Position numbers and translations under genes: made by a program. A stretch of 17,813 bases of DNA, taken from NCBI GenBank assembly GCA_038043045.1, contig JBBTCX010000278.1, positions 1 through 17,813 on the forward strand, in the 5' to 3' direction. Below, in pieces: positions 1 through 7,419 of this stretch (the stretch's first letter is position 1; each line of letters starts with the position of its first letter). The notes under the pieces were generated by a model that saw only the letters and a program-made list of their open reading frames with translations, did no database searches and had not been told where the DNA came from. The stretch comes from JBBTCX01 sp038043045. GTDB taxonomy: Bacteria > Planctomycetota > Phycisphaerae > UBA1845.

Positions 1-1
1 A

Positions 2-23
2 AAGTGTCAAATGCATGACACTT
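2..23. repeat. Short perfect inverted repeat at window edge
   Basis: The arms AAGTGTCA (2-9) and TGACACTT (16-23) are perfect reverse complements around a 6-base loop. It lies just upstream of the istB fragment and could be an insertion-sequence end, an operator or part of a terminator. No T-run follows. The left context is outside the window, so the role is undetermined. Confidence 0.4.
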
Positions 24-118
24 CTGAAAACAAAAAAATAACCAAACGAACCCATCTTTCAATCACACTTTATCCGCCCGACCGGCCCAGATCTCCCAAA
101 CCCACGCCCAAACCTATC

Positions 119-277
119 CGCCTGGTCCTCACCACCAACCTGCCCTTCGAGCCGTGGGTGGAGGTCTTGGGCAGCGAGCGCCTGACCGGAGCCACGCTCG
201 ACCGGCTCACGCATCGCTGCCACATTCTCGAGTGCAACGGTGCCAGCTATTGGCACCAGAACGCCAAACGACGACGA
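119..277 (+). pseudogene. istB: IS21-family istB fragment (transposition helper ATPase C-terminus)
   Basis: IstB is the AAA+ helper ATPase of IS21-type transposons. This frame reads LVLTTNLPFEPW, then ERLTGATLDRLTHRCHILE, then NGASY and a basic tail, which is the conserved C-terminal part of IstB. About 53 residues are recognisable, against roughly 250 in a full protein. The preceding residues in the same open frame (from base 11) are proline- and basic-rich and do not look like the Walker region. The residues after the basic tail (278-592) are not recognisable, and that frame runs into the 3' end of the next gene. No istA is present. It is best read as a decayed remnant. I see no gene elsewhere in 24-118 or 278-530. 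The family call is fairly safe, the exact ends are not. Confidence 0.72.
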
Positions 278-530
278 ACCGCGACACGATGCCCACTGGA
301 CAAGGGGGGAATTCAAACGGTAACTTGTGCACATCGGGCGCTACGTTTTTCAAACGGCGTTTACAACCGCATAGCGCGTTGGGGAATCTGGCGCCCAACG
401 AATTCGCCGAAACCTGCCAGAAAACGGAGACCGAATGAACTGGAAAAACTCACCCTCTGGTGGACCCAAAACGGGGAGCGAGTCAGTCCGAGATCTGCGG
501 CCAAGTTCTGTTACGATTCTCTCGCGAAAT

Positions 531-1007
531 CTACGGCGAACACGCATGTGGACAAAGGAAATAGCCCGCAAACGCTTGAAGCAAGGCTATGAGATCGTCG
601 ACGTCAATCTTGCCACTGCCGCCGCATGGTGCGATGTCACCCTGTGGGCAAGCCGCATTTACGGCAAACCCATTTAACATACAAATCAAATCATCAAGGT
701 CGACCAGACACGATGGGATAAGATCGGCGTAAGATTCGCACGCAAACGCCCCCATGAATCCGCCGGCGATCTGTGCGCCATTCCCAAGGGTCAACTCACC
801 CAGCAAACATCCCGCATCCGGCTGCCCGATCGAGCCGCTGAGTTCATACTTCCTCGCGCCACCCGTGCCGGGAACATCGGCTTGAACGGTCCTTGTCCCG
901 GTGTCGATGGAACTGTTGTCGAGGACGTATTGGGTCTGGGCAAGCACCGGCGCCGCGGCCAGGCCCATAACGATCAATACCGCGACGATCGCGTCCCGTA
1001 GGGACAT
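531..1007 (-). CDS. Small secreted protein with two dockerin-like repeats
   Basis: This 158-residue protein begins with a signal peptide ending in APVLAQ (about residue 24). The mature part has a module with SGSIGQPDAG and GGFMGAF, a pattern typical of planctomycete secreted proteins. The C-terminus has two short EF-hand/dockerin-like segments, VDLDDLICMLNGF and KIDVDDLIALLQAF. Several Cys in the mature part could form disulfides in the envelope. In clostridial systems dockerins bind cohesins, but in planctomycetes the role of such tails is not established. The open frame extends upstream to 1334, but that extension translates REP hairpins, so I start at the ATG at 1005-1007. This ATG lies at the edge of a REP palindrome: codons 2-5 (SLRD) are REP sequence. 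No good Shine-Dalgarno is visible. The gene follows the fibre gene on the same strand. Confidence 0.72.
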   Translation of the reverse strand: MSLRDAIVAVLIVMGLAAAPVLAQTQYVLDNSSIDTGTRTVQADVPGTGGARKYELSGSIGQPDAGCLLGELTLGNGAQIAGGFMGAFACESYADLIPSCLVDLDDLICMLNGFAVNAACPQGDIAPCGGSGKIDVDDLIALLQAFAGYFLCPHACSP

Positions 1008-1206
1008 CCGAAAATAGCCCAGCGATTTATCGCTGGGGATAGGTACCGCCGCTTGGACCTTGAGTCCCGTAGGGACGACCGAATGCCGCCTTGTGGCACT
1101 TCTACCTTCGCCTTCTTCAACCGTACCTACGGCACTTCCGGATGTTGGCTGTTGGCACGACCCAGCGTTGAAACGCTGGGCTATACTCACGTTGTCCCTC
1201 CGGGAC
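993..1206. repeat. Symmetric REP cluster (two two-hairpin units in inverted order)
   Basis: Left unit: GTCCCGTAGGGAC (993-1005), a 12-base spacer, then CCCAGCGAT-TT-ATCGCTGGG (1018-1037). Right unit: CCCAGCGTT-GA-AACGCTGGG (1161-1180), a 13-base spacer, then GTCCCTCCGGGAC (1194-1206). The units are mirror images, and both spacers abut the larger hairpin with TAG (reading toward it). A further GTCCCGTAGGGAC lies at 1064-1076. This is the organisation of a bacterial interspersed mosaic element made of REP sequences. The hairpins differ in sequence from the REP copies around the RAYT gene near 15 kb, so they probably belong to another RAYT family. Confidence 0.8.
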
Positions 1207-1270
1207 ACAATGGATAGGGCTGATCTCAACCGGTCGGCGATCAAGAACCGACGACGGCAACTCCCTAATT

Positions 1271-3046
1271 TCATTGCTCGCCTCCCTTGTCTTGTGCGAC
1301 CAGTCGGGCTTCCAACTGATCCAGGCGCGCGCAAAGCTCATCGTTCTCGGCCTTCAACTCGGTGTTATGAGCTTGCAGTTCCGCTACTTGGTCATCCTTC
1401 TCCGCACGAAGTTCTCGAAGCGCCTCCGCGGTGAGGGCTTCGAAACCGCCGACGGTGAGCGTCTGGTAACCTCTCGGATCACGGCCCACCCATTGCGGAA
1501 ACGCACGCTGCACTTCGTCGGCAATAAGTCCCATCTGCGTCCCAGTGATTCCACCCTGCGAAGCTGGGTCAAGCCATTGGAAGGTGACGCCGCGTAGTTG
1601 CAGCAAACGATCCAACGCACCGGCCAGCGGTTCAATGTTCTTCTTCAACCGCCGGTCGGAGAAAATGGTCCAAGTGTTGCTGCCCGGTTTGACTGCACTG
1701 TCGGTGTGTAGTCGCAATGCCGCATCCGGTAAAGCTTGATCGCTGCGGAGCGCTAGGCTATGAAAGGCCCCTGCGGTGACGACTGAAAAATTGCCGGCGG
1801 GAGCGTCGATCTGGCCAAAATCATTTCTTCCCCAACCAACCAACGAACCGTCACCGCGAATCGCCAAACCATGTTCGCCACCCGCAGCCATTGCCAAATA
1901 GCTGCCAGAAGGAACATTCGTTTGTCCACTCGCACTATTTCCCCAAGCCGTCAGCGAGCCATCGCTCCGGATTGCCTGGCCGTGATAAGATCCTGCGGCG
2001 ATTTCCGAAAAAGTGCCCGAAGGGACACTACTCTGGCCGTACACGTTCCACCCCCAACCGGCAAGGGTCCCGTCGCTACGGATTGCCAAACTATAATCAT
2101 AACCTGCACCAACGGCGACGAACGTACCATTAGGAACGTCAGTTTGACCAAAGGAGTTTTCTCCCCAACCGACGAGCGTGCTGTCGGAGCGGATTGCAAG
2201 ACTGTGGTAGACCCCAGCGGCAATGGAGATAAAAGTGCCGGAGGGAACGTCGGTTTGGCCGTGGTCGTTCGAACCCCACTCAACGAGAGTACCGTCACTA
2301 CGTATCGCCACGCTGTGAAAGCCACCCGCAGCAATTCTTGTGAACGTGCCTGAAGGAACGTCGGTCTGGCCGTAATCGTTCGAACCCCAAGCGGTCAGCG
2401 TGCCGTCACTTCGGATTGCAACGCTGTGATTTATCCCTGCGGCTATGGCTATGAAAGTACCCCAAGGAGCATTGTTGGCCTGTCCGAATCTATCGTCACC
2501 CCATCCGGTTAGCGGTGGTAAGACCGATGATCCTCCGGTGATTTCGAGGGTGCTCGTGCGGGCCGGGCCGTTCACATCCAATTGCGCCGCCGGTGTAATC
2601 GTCCCAATCCCGACGTTGCCGGCTTGGTCGACGAAGATTCCGCGCGTTTGAAGTGCGTACGGTGCGGCTGTGATCCGTTGGCGCGGCAGCGTCGTGAAAC
2701 CGGTATCATTGAAGGGCGGCAGCGGGCATTGCACGGCGACTTCAAGCCAGCGCTCGTTGCCGTCAAAAGCGTTCGATCCAAAATCCAGCTCCAGCGCAAA
2801 GATGCTTCCCGCGACTTGTTCATTCGGCAGTGATTGAAACCCAAGCATGCACGCGCCGGTATCGGCGGCGCACAAATTGACTTCAAAATCGCAAACACTC
2901 GTCACTTCTTGGGCCGCGTTGTTTTCCATGTGCCTCAACCTCCCCTGATAGGTAAAGGTGGTGTCCAGTAACTGGGCACTCACCGGGGCAATCGCCAGTA
3001 TCACGCCGAAAGCAATGGTCATCGCGTAGGACTTCTCAACGAACAT
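1271..3046 (-). CDS. Secreted fibre-like protein: RCC1 seven-repeat propeller with S74 intramolecular chaperone
   Basis: A 591-residue protein starting at the ATG at 3044-3046, preceded by the Shine-Dalgarno GAAGGAG. The open frame further upstream only translates tRNA-Leu. Residues 1-25 are a signal peptide ending in APVSAQ. Residues 26-160 contain TFTYQGRL, RWLEVAVQ, PYALQTRG and GNVGIGT, the usual N-terminal module of bacterial tail-fibre-like surface proteins. Residues 182-441 are seven RCC1-type repeats of 37-38 residues (WGSNDYGQTDVPSG, then HSVAIRSDGTL), enough for one closed seven-bladed propeller. Residues from about 461 are a peptidase S74 domain with SDRRLKKNI. Ser463 and Lys468 match the Ser/Lys self-cleavage dyad of phage endosialidase chaperones. 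A heptad-rich Leu/Glu coiled coil ends the protein. By family knowledge S74 domains trimerise and then cut themselves off. The propeller probably binds a surface ligand. It is followed by the dockerin-like gene. Confidence 0.85.
   Translation of the reverse strand: MFVEKSYAMTIAFGVILAIAPVSAQLLDTTFTYQGRLRHMENNAAQEVTSVCDFEVNLCAADTGACMLGFQSLPNEQVAGSIFALELDFGSNAFDGNERWLEVAVQCPLPPFNDTGFTTLPRQRITAAPYALQTRGIFVDQAGNVGIGTITPAAQLDVNGPARTSTLEITGGSSVLPPLTGWGDDRFGQANNAPWGTFIAIAAGINHSVAIRSDGTLTAWGSNDYGQTDVPSGTFTRIAAGGFHSVAIRSDGTLVEWGSNDHGQTDVPSGTFISIAAGVYHSLAIRSDSTLVGWGENSFGQTDVPNGTFVAVGAGYDYSLAIRSDGTLAGWGWNVYGQSSVPSGTFSEIAAGSYHGQAIRSDGSLTAWGNSASGQTNVPSGSYLAMAAGGEHGLAIRGDGSLVGWGRNDFGQIDAPAGNFSVVTAGAFHSLALRSDQALPDAALRLHTDSAVKPGSNTWTIFSDRRLKKNIEPLAGALDRLLQLRGVTFQWLDPASQGGITGTQMGLIADEVQRAFPQWVGRDPRGYQTLTVGGFEALTAEALRELRAEKDDQVAELQAHNTELKAENDELCARLDQLEARLVAQDKGGEQ
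1724..2503 (-). repeat. Seven tandem about 111-bp repeats encoding RCC1 blades
   Basis: Within the fibre gene, WG..N.(Y/F)GQ...PSG.F...AAG..HS.AIRSDG.L recurs seven times. The first unit is 38 codons, the others 37. At DNA level segments such as GGAACGTCGGT and CGGATTGCA recur between units, so slippage or homologous recombination could change blade number. All seven units are intact and in frame. Confidence 0.85.
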
Positions 3047-3122
3047 ATTTGTCTCCTTCAAATGACTCCCTGATGTTCGACCCTGAACGAGAACCCGTCC
3101 ATGCCGGAAGCTTAATGCCCAA

Positions 3123-3206
3123 TGCGGATGAGAGGACTCGAACCTCCACGACCTTGCGGCCACTGGTACCTGAAACCAGCGCGTCTGCCAATTCCGCCAC
3201 ATCCGC
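3123..3206 (-). tRNA. tRNA-Leu, anticodon CAG
   Basis: The minus strand folds as an 84-nt class II tRNA. Acceptor arms are GCGGATG and CATCCGC with discriminator A. The D-arm region reads GGCGGAATTGGCAGACGC. The anticodon stem CTGGT/ACCAG encloses TTCAGGT, giving CAG, which reads CUG leucine codons. A long variable arm follows, then the T-arm with GGTTCGAGTCC. CCA is not encoded (TTG follows). It lies between xerD and the fibre gene on the same strand. Confidence 0.96.
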
Positions 3207-3308
3207 TTGCGCCGACGGCTACGAAACGATGTTGAATCGTCGCGCGTCGAAGAACCTTTGGCGGATCGCAGCTTATTCGGGCCGACGATGATGTCAAGGA
3301 GTGTGGAT

Positions 3309-4232
3309 TTACGGGCGAGGGTGGCAGCGGCGGTGGACGCGGTGGAGATCGGTTTCATTGACGTGGGTGTAGATTTGGGTGGTGGTCAAGTCCGCGTGGC
3401 CTAGAAGTTCCTGGACGATTCGAAGGTCGGCACCGCCGGCGAGAATGTGCGTCGCAAAACAATGTCGCAAGGTGTGCGGAGAAAGCTGACCGCTGATCGC
3501 GGCGACGGTCGCGTATTTTCGAACGAGACGCCAGATGTTGGTCCGATCCAATGGGCGACCGGTGCGAGAAAGGAATATGGATTTCGTGTATCGGTCACCG
3601 AGAAGTCGTGGCCGAAGCGCGTCCAGATATTCCGTGACCGCGTCGATCGCACATCGTCCCACCGGAATAATTCGCTCTCGCCGACCCTTCCCCATGCAAC
3701 GGGCGTATCCCAAAACGAGATTGACTTGATCGACCGGAAGATCGACCACTTCGCTGACCCGCATTCCCGTGGCATACAGCATCTCCAGAAGTGCGCGGTC
3801 TCGCAAATACAAATCGGAATCCGCGGACGGCGCCGATAACAGCGCCTCCACCTGATCGTAGCGCACCACCGTAGGAAGATTGTGCCAACGTTTCGGCGCT
3901 TCGATGAGCGAGGAAATATCCCTTCGCAAAATGCGCTCGGCAAAAAGATGGCGAAGAAACATCTTGATGGCCGCGAGATGTCGGACGATGGACGAAACCG
4001 CGAGACCGCGACGGTGCAGTTCAATAAGGTGCTGTTGCACGTCGTCCATTGCGATTTCCGAAGGTTCGATTTCGTGAGCAAGCAAGTGGTCCCAGAACTC
4101 ACCAAGGTCACGCTTGTAAGCAGTGACCGTAGCGCCGGACAATCCGCATTCAATAAAGAGATGGTCAAGGAATCGCTTGACCAGCGGTGCGGGTTTACCC
4201 GGCGCTCTGGCCGGTTGAATTGCCACTAGCAT
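3309..4232 (-). CDS. xerD: Tyrosine recombinase XerD/XerC
   Basis: A 307-residue tyrosine recombinase of the size of XerC/XerD, which resolve chromosome dimers at dif with the FtsK translocase. The N-terminal SAM-like core-binding domain (about 15-105) contains LSGATVTAYKRDL and IVRHLAAIKMFLRHL. The catalytic domain shows all six active residues: Arg158 (ATGMRVSEV), Lys182 (GKGRRERIIP), His253 and Arg256 (HTLRH), His279 (LLGHADLTT) and nucleophile Tyr288 (QIYTHV). I chose the ATG at 4230-4232, which has an AAGGTGA ribosome-binding site. The open frame upstream to 4391 has no such signal. The tight similarity to XerD and the lack of phage or island genes nearby argue for the housekeeping enzyme, not an integrase. 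XerC and XerD cannot be separated with certainty by eye. Confidence 0.9.
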   Translation of the reverse strand: MLVAIQPARAPGKPAPLVKRFLDHLFIECGLSGATVTAYKRDLGEFWDHLLAHEIEPSEIAMDDVQQHLIELHRRGLAVSSIVRHLAAIKMFLRHLFAERILRRDISSLIEAPKRWHNLPTVVRYDQVEALLSAPSADSDLYLRDRALLEMLYATGMRVSEVVDLPVDQVNLVLGYARCMGKGRRERIIPVGRCAIDAVTEYLDALRPRLLGDRYTKSIFLSRTGRPLDRTNIWRLVRKYATVAAISGQLSPHTLRHCFATHILAGGADLRIVQELLGHADLTTTQIYTHVNETDLHRVHRRCHPRP

Positions 4233-4724
4233 GGATTCACCTTCATCTACCCTCCAGCACAGTGACACGACGCGGCATGTCCAGACTTCAGGCGTGGGTT
4301 TCCTCCTCTCGCCGGAAACGTCATTGTAAACCCTAGCCCTGGTCGATGAAAGGCGCAAATTGGTTTTTGAACCGCTTCGAGGGACCGGCAATCGTCAAGG
4401 ATATCGGACCCAACGGTTCCCTTGGGCGATTAACCCCCACCGTTGGGCCGAAAACCAAAGTCGCTGTCACGAGAAAAACCGCCGCACCAGAAACAATCGA
4501 ACATTTCGCAACTGCAAAAAGTGACAGCATGTGGCATTCTGTGGATCGCTCGCCTTATTTTTATTCCGTTCGCGGGAAAGTCCCCAAGTTCGCTCCATCG
4601 TCTCGGGCCCTCGGAAATCTTGGCCGGAGTGGATGTTGTGGGACCCCTTCCTCCCCCACCGACTGTCCGGACATTCGCAAACTGCGCCTTGAACACTCGA
4701 AAGATCGAGGCTATCTTACTCACC
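4233..4724. other. Divergent intergenic region, no confident gene
   Basis: Bases between the divergent xerD and PPIase starts. It should hold promoters for both. A TACAAT hexamer on the minus strand (about 4323-4328) is a possible -10 for xerD, but no good -35 is seen. A 65-codon minus-strand frame (4333-4530) has one hydrophobic stretch but no ribosome-binding site. I do not call it. The inverted repeat at 4409-4447 is listed separately. Confidence 0.5.
4409..4447. repeat. 9-bp inverted repeat with 21-base loop
   Basis: CCCAACGGT (4409-4417) and ACCGTTGGG (4439-4447) are perfect reverse complements. No T-run follows on either strand, so a terminator is unlikely. It lies between divergent genes and could be an operator or a leader hairpin. 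Function unknown. Confidence 0.4.
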
Positions 4725-5933
4725 ATGAAAACGCGTCAAGGAAAACGAACCGTAGGGCCGTGTGCACTCGGAGCTGAAGGCAATGCCGAGTGGGTTTTGC
4801 CGTTTTGTAAAGTCAATCTAAGCGTTGTCTTTCTGGTCGGATTTGCATACTTTTTCGGTGGTCACGCCGAGGCTTGGCAGCAGCCGCCCGTCGCGGCCCA
4901 GACCGGTTCTAATACGACCGGGGCGGCCACGCTTACTCCCCGCGTCAAGATCGAAACAAGTTTAGGGGATTTTGTGGTCCGGTTGGATGCGGACAAAGCA
5001 CCTTTAACCGTGACCAACTTCGTGCAATATGTCGATGAGAAATTCTATGATGGAACCATTTTTCACCGAGTCGTTAGCGGGTTCGTGATCCAAGGCGGCG
5101 CGATGACTCCCGACTTGCAAGAAAAACAATCCGGTCTCCACCCTGCCATCAAAAACGAATGGAAAAACGGTTGGAAGAACGAACGGGGGACGGTGGCGAT
5201 GGCGCGATTGGGGAATCAGCCCGACTCGGCCAAGGCGTCGTTCTTTATCAATCAGGGCGACAACGAGGTCAACGACCGCCCGATTGATGGAGCGGCTTAC
5301 ACTGTTTTCGGTGCGGTGATCGAAGGAATGGATGTCGTGGATCGCATCGCAGCCACGCCCGTGACAACGGATAAGAGACTTCGTGAAGCCGTCGATCGCG
5401 CCGTCGTTCCCGTGGAACCGGTGGTGATCAAAAGCGTCCGACTGCTCGACGTGTTGGATCGCGAAAAGACTGCGCTTGCTTTGAAGGAATTCGACTCCCG
5501 TCGAAAAGCCGCGGAGGACAAAAGAAAACAGGACGCCAATACACAAATCCAAGTGCGCATCAAGAAACTGGAAGACGAACACAAGGCCAAGTTCACCACC
5601 ACCAGCAGCGGACTGATGTATATGGACACCGTCAAAGGTCAAGGCGGAGCACCGTCGGCTAACAACCTCGTCGTCGTTCATTATCGGGGAACCTTCGCCG
5701 ACGGCGAAGAATTCGACAACTCCAGAACCAACGAAGAGCTAGAGGGCCAACCCCTCGAAGCGCCGGTTTCCAAAATGGTTCCCGGCTGGCAAGAGGGAAT
5801 CCTATCCATGCAAATTGGAGGAAAAAGGCTCATGGTCATTCCCCCGAATCTCGCTTTTGGGGATAAAGGTCGACCCGGTGTTCCCCCCAAAGCGACCCTT
5901 TTTTATGAGATCGAGCTTATCGGAATCAAGTAA
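4725..5933 (+). CDS. Exported cyclophilin-FKBP fusion peptidyl-prolyl isomerase
   Basis: A 402-residue protein joining the two unrelated proline isomerase families. Residues 30-50 are a hydrophobic export signal ending near GGHAEA. Residues 74-241 are a cyclophilin of the bacterial PpiA/B type: VKIETSLGDFVVRL, then FHRVVSGFVIQGG with the catalytic Arg at 115, then SFFIN and YTVFGAVIEGMDVVDRI. A charged, probably helical linker (about 242-290, rich in Lys and Glu) leads to an FKBP domain (292-402) with VVHYRGTFADGEEFDNS, VPGWQEGILSMQIGGKR and PPNLAFG. It probably folds proteins after export. Dual-family immunophilins are known from a few bacteria and protists. The ATG at 4725 leaves an unusually long N-region before the hydrophobic segment and has no clear Shine-Dalgarno. 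A downstream TTG start is possible. It lies 15 bases before the QueD-like gene, perhaps cotranscribed. Confidence 0.88.
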   Translation: MKTRQGKRTVGPCALGAEGNAEWVLPFCKVNLSVVFLVGFAYFFGGHAEAWQQPPVAAQTGSNTTGAATLTPRVKIETSLGDFVVRLDADKAPLTVTNFVQYVDEKFYDGTIFHRVVSGFVIQGGAMTPDLQEKQSGLHPAIKNEWKNGWKNERGTVAMARLGNQPDSAKASFFINQGDNEVNDRPIDGAAYTVFGAVIEGMDVVDRIAATPVTTDKRLREAVDRAVVPVEPVVIKSVRLLDVLDREKTALALKEFDSRRKAAEDKRKQDANTQIQVRIKKLEDEHKAKFTTTSSGLMYMDTVKGQGGAPSANNLVVVHYRGTFADGEEFDNSRTNEELEGQPLEAPVSKMVPGWQEGILSMQIGGKRLMVIPPNLAFGDKGRPGVPPKATLFYEIELIGIK

Positions 5934-5948
5934 TTTGATATCGGGTGC

Positions 5949-6407
5949 ATGAGCTCGTCAAAAGAGACACGGACGTTACAGATGCACGATCAACTCCGAA
6001 TGCTTTCCACGGTACAATGTCCGAGCGACAAGAGGCCGGATGTTGCCCACGAGGTTCGCCTGGTACGGACGTTTACGTTTGAAGCGGCCCATCGACTCCC
6101 GCAGGCTCCGGTGGAGCATAAGTGTGCTCGACTACATGGGCATAGTTTTCGGGTCGATATCGTGTGCGAAGGAAAGACGGACGCCCAAAAAGGTTGGCTG
6201 GTCGATTACGGGGAAATCAAAGTGGCGTTTGAACCGTTGATGGAGCAACTCGACCACCAGTATCTCAATGAGGTGCCGGGCCTTGAAAACCCAACGGCCG
6301 AAAACATCGCGGTTTGGATTTGGCATCGTTTGAAACCAAAGTTGCAGTTCTTGGCGGAGGTTTCCATCGCCGAAACGTGCAACACGAGTTGTGTATATCG
6401 AGGGTAA
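5949..6407 (+). CDS. queD: 6-carboxytetrahydropterin synthase QueD / PTPS family
   Basis: A 152-residue member of the 6-pyruvoyltetrahydropterin synthase family. In bacteria QueD turns dihydroneopterin triphosphate into 6-carboxytetrahydropterin, an early step of queuosine and other 7-deazaguanine synthesis. Zn ligands are His48 (FEAAHRL) and His63/His65 (LHGHSF). Cys59 in EHKCARLHGH fits the catalytic Cys. LVDYGEI, LDHQYLNE, NPTAENIA and SIAETCNTSC with Glu142 are family signatures. The domain begins only near residue 35. Later ATGs at 5982 and 6000 would remove most of the unconserved leader, and no ribosome-binding site settles the choice. No other queuosine gene is in view. A pterin or folate role for this paralogue cannot be excluded. 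Confidence 0.88.
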   Translation: MSSSKETRTLQMHDQLRMLSTVQCPSDKRPDVAHEVRLVRTFTFEAAHRLPQAPVEHKCARLHGHSFRVDIVCEGKTDAQKGWLVDYGEIKVAFEPLMEQLDHQYLNEVPGLENPTAENIAVWIWHRLKPKLQFLAEVSIAETCNTSCVYRG

Positions 6408-6473
6408 GGGACGGCGCGTCGGACGCGCGCGCCCACGACCGGGTGAAACCAAAAATAAAGGAGGACGAATTCA

Positions 6474-7274
6474 ATGAAGTGGACAAAGACGAGTTTGTGG
6501 AGTTTGGTGGCGACGTTGGCGTTGGTGGTTTCGGTGCAGGCGTATTTCTGCCCGGAACATGATCAGAAGACGGATTCCGCATCCGCCAAAAGCGGCGGCG
6601 GCAGCCCGTGCCAAGGTCATGGCACTGCGGCCACGGCGTCGGATAAGCCCGGTTGCGGAGCGAAGAAGTGCTGCAAGGACCGAGGCCAGACCGTTACTGC
6701 GAGCGCCGAAGCCGTTCTCGCCTCTCTTCCGGGGATGAAGTATCAAATCGGCAGCGAAACAACGAACTGTCCGAACGCCGCCGAAGCCATGGCGATCAAG
6801 ACCAGTGCGCCGATTAAGTACATCGTGGCCGACAAGACCTTTGAAGGCAAAGGCGAAGCCACGGTGGCGTTGGCGGCGGTGTTGGAAACCGAACTTCAAA
6901 AGCTCACCACGGTGCAAATGCTCGTGGACGGCGAGTCGATCGGTTGTCCACATGCCGCCAAGGAAGCGGCCAAGAATCCTGCTGCAAAGGTTGCCTATCG
7001 CGTTGGCGGGTTCAATTTCACGGACAAGGCGAAAGCTGATGAAGCCGCAACCCTCGCTTCCGCCAAGGCCGCAGAAGTGAAGATGACGTACAAGGTCGGC
7101 GATGCGTCGTTCTGTTGCGACAAGATGGCCGGCGCCAAGGTTAAAGAATCCGGCGGCAAGATGACCTACGTCGTCAACGGCGAGGAAACCTGCTGCAACG
7201 ACACGGCCAAGCTCTTGCTGGCCCAGGCCAAGATCCTGGCGATCGTCCAAATCGCCGCTGGACTTTCGGCGTAA
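6474..7274 (+). CDS. Secreted Cys-rich repeat protein, possibly metal-binding
   Basis: A 266-residue protein with a strong Shine-Dalgarno (AAAGGAGG) and a signal peptide (cleavage after SVQA, residue 23). I do not recognise the family. After a Cys/His/Gly-rich linker (FCPEH, PCQGH, GCGAKKCC; 24-70) come three blocks of about 55 residues (88-145, 147-201, 202-256). Each has two half-repeats with a Y.VG/VxG strand pattern followed by a Cys or polar site and an Ala-rich helix: MKYQIGSETTNCP, VQMLVDGESIGCP, MTYKVGDASFCC and MTYVVNGEETCC. The mature protein has 11 Cys, with CC pairs at 66-67, 214-215 and 240-241. Vicinal Cys and Cys-Pro sites suggest soft-metal or redox chemistry in the periplasm. 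That is inference. A terminator follows directly, so it ends its transcript. Confidence 0.8.
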   Translation: MKWTKTSLWSLVATLALVVSVQAYFCPEHDQKTDSASAKSGGGSPCQGHGTAATASDKPGCGAKKCCKDRGQTVTASAEAVLASLPGMKYQIGSETTNCPNAAEAMAIKTSAPIKYIVADKTFEGKGEATVALAAVLETELQKLTTVQMLVDGESIGCPHAAKEAAKNPAAKVAYRVGGFNFTDKAKADEAATLASAKAAEVKMTYKVGDASFCCDKMAGAKVKESGGKMTYVVNGEETCCNDTAKLLLAQAKILAIVQIAAGLSA

Positions 7275-7296
7275 CGAAACAAATTAGGAATTCCCG

Positions 7297-7334
7297 AATG
7301 GGCTCGGTGGAATGTCTCACCGGGCCCATTTTTT
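7297..7334 (+). terminator. Rho-independent terminator after the Cys-rich protein gene
   Basis: A 13-bp stem (7297-7309 with 7318-7330, one G-U pair) with an 8-base loop is followed by six T residues (7329-7334). It sits 22 bases after the stop at 7274. An ATG in its loop (7312) opens the longest frame for the archease, which argues against using that ATG as the real start. Confidence 0.9.
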
Positions 7335-7419
7335 GCGCCCGACATCAACTCCGCCCTATTGCCATCTGCGCATCGATGTCCGCGTTGCGGATCAAACCAC
7401 AATTGGGTACAGAAGCGTC

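Noticed and set aside
11..592. 193-codon frame taken as a whole gene
   Set aside because: Only about 53 codons match IstB. The rest has no pattern, and its end overlaps the well-supported dockerin-like gene on the other strand.
993..1206. CRISPR array
   Set aside because: The repeated units are palindromes in mirror orientation with unequal spacing, not direct repeats with uniform spacers, and no cas gene is present.
1008..1334. N-terminal extension of the dockerin-like protein
   Set aside because: It translates REP hairpins and overlaps the end of the fibre gene, and the signal peptide begins only at 1007.
3047..3358. N-terminal extension of the fibre protein
   Set aside because: The extra residues are a translation of tRNA-Leu and spacer. 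The ATG at 3046 has a strong Shine-Dalgarno and a signal peptide.
3123..4232. Integrative element suggested by a tyrosine recombinase beside a tRNA-Leu gene
   Set aside because: The recombinase looks like housekeeping XerD with all six active residues, no cargo or phage genes are near, and I saw no duplicated tRNA 3' end to mark an att site.
4333..4530. 65-codon minus-strand frame with one hydrophobic stretch upstream of xerD
   Set aside because: No ribosome-binding site, no recognisable motif, and it overlaps the inverted repeat at 4409-4447. Weak beside the 30-codon ORF at 9524.
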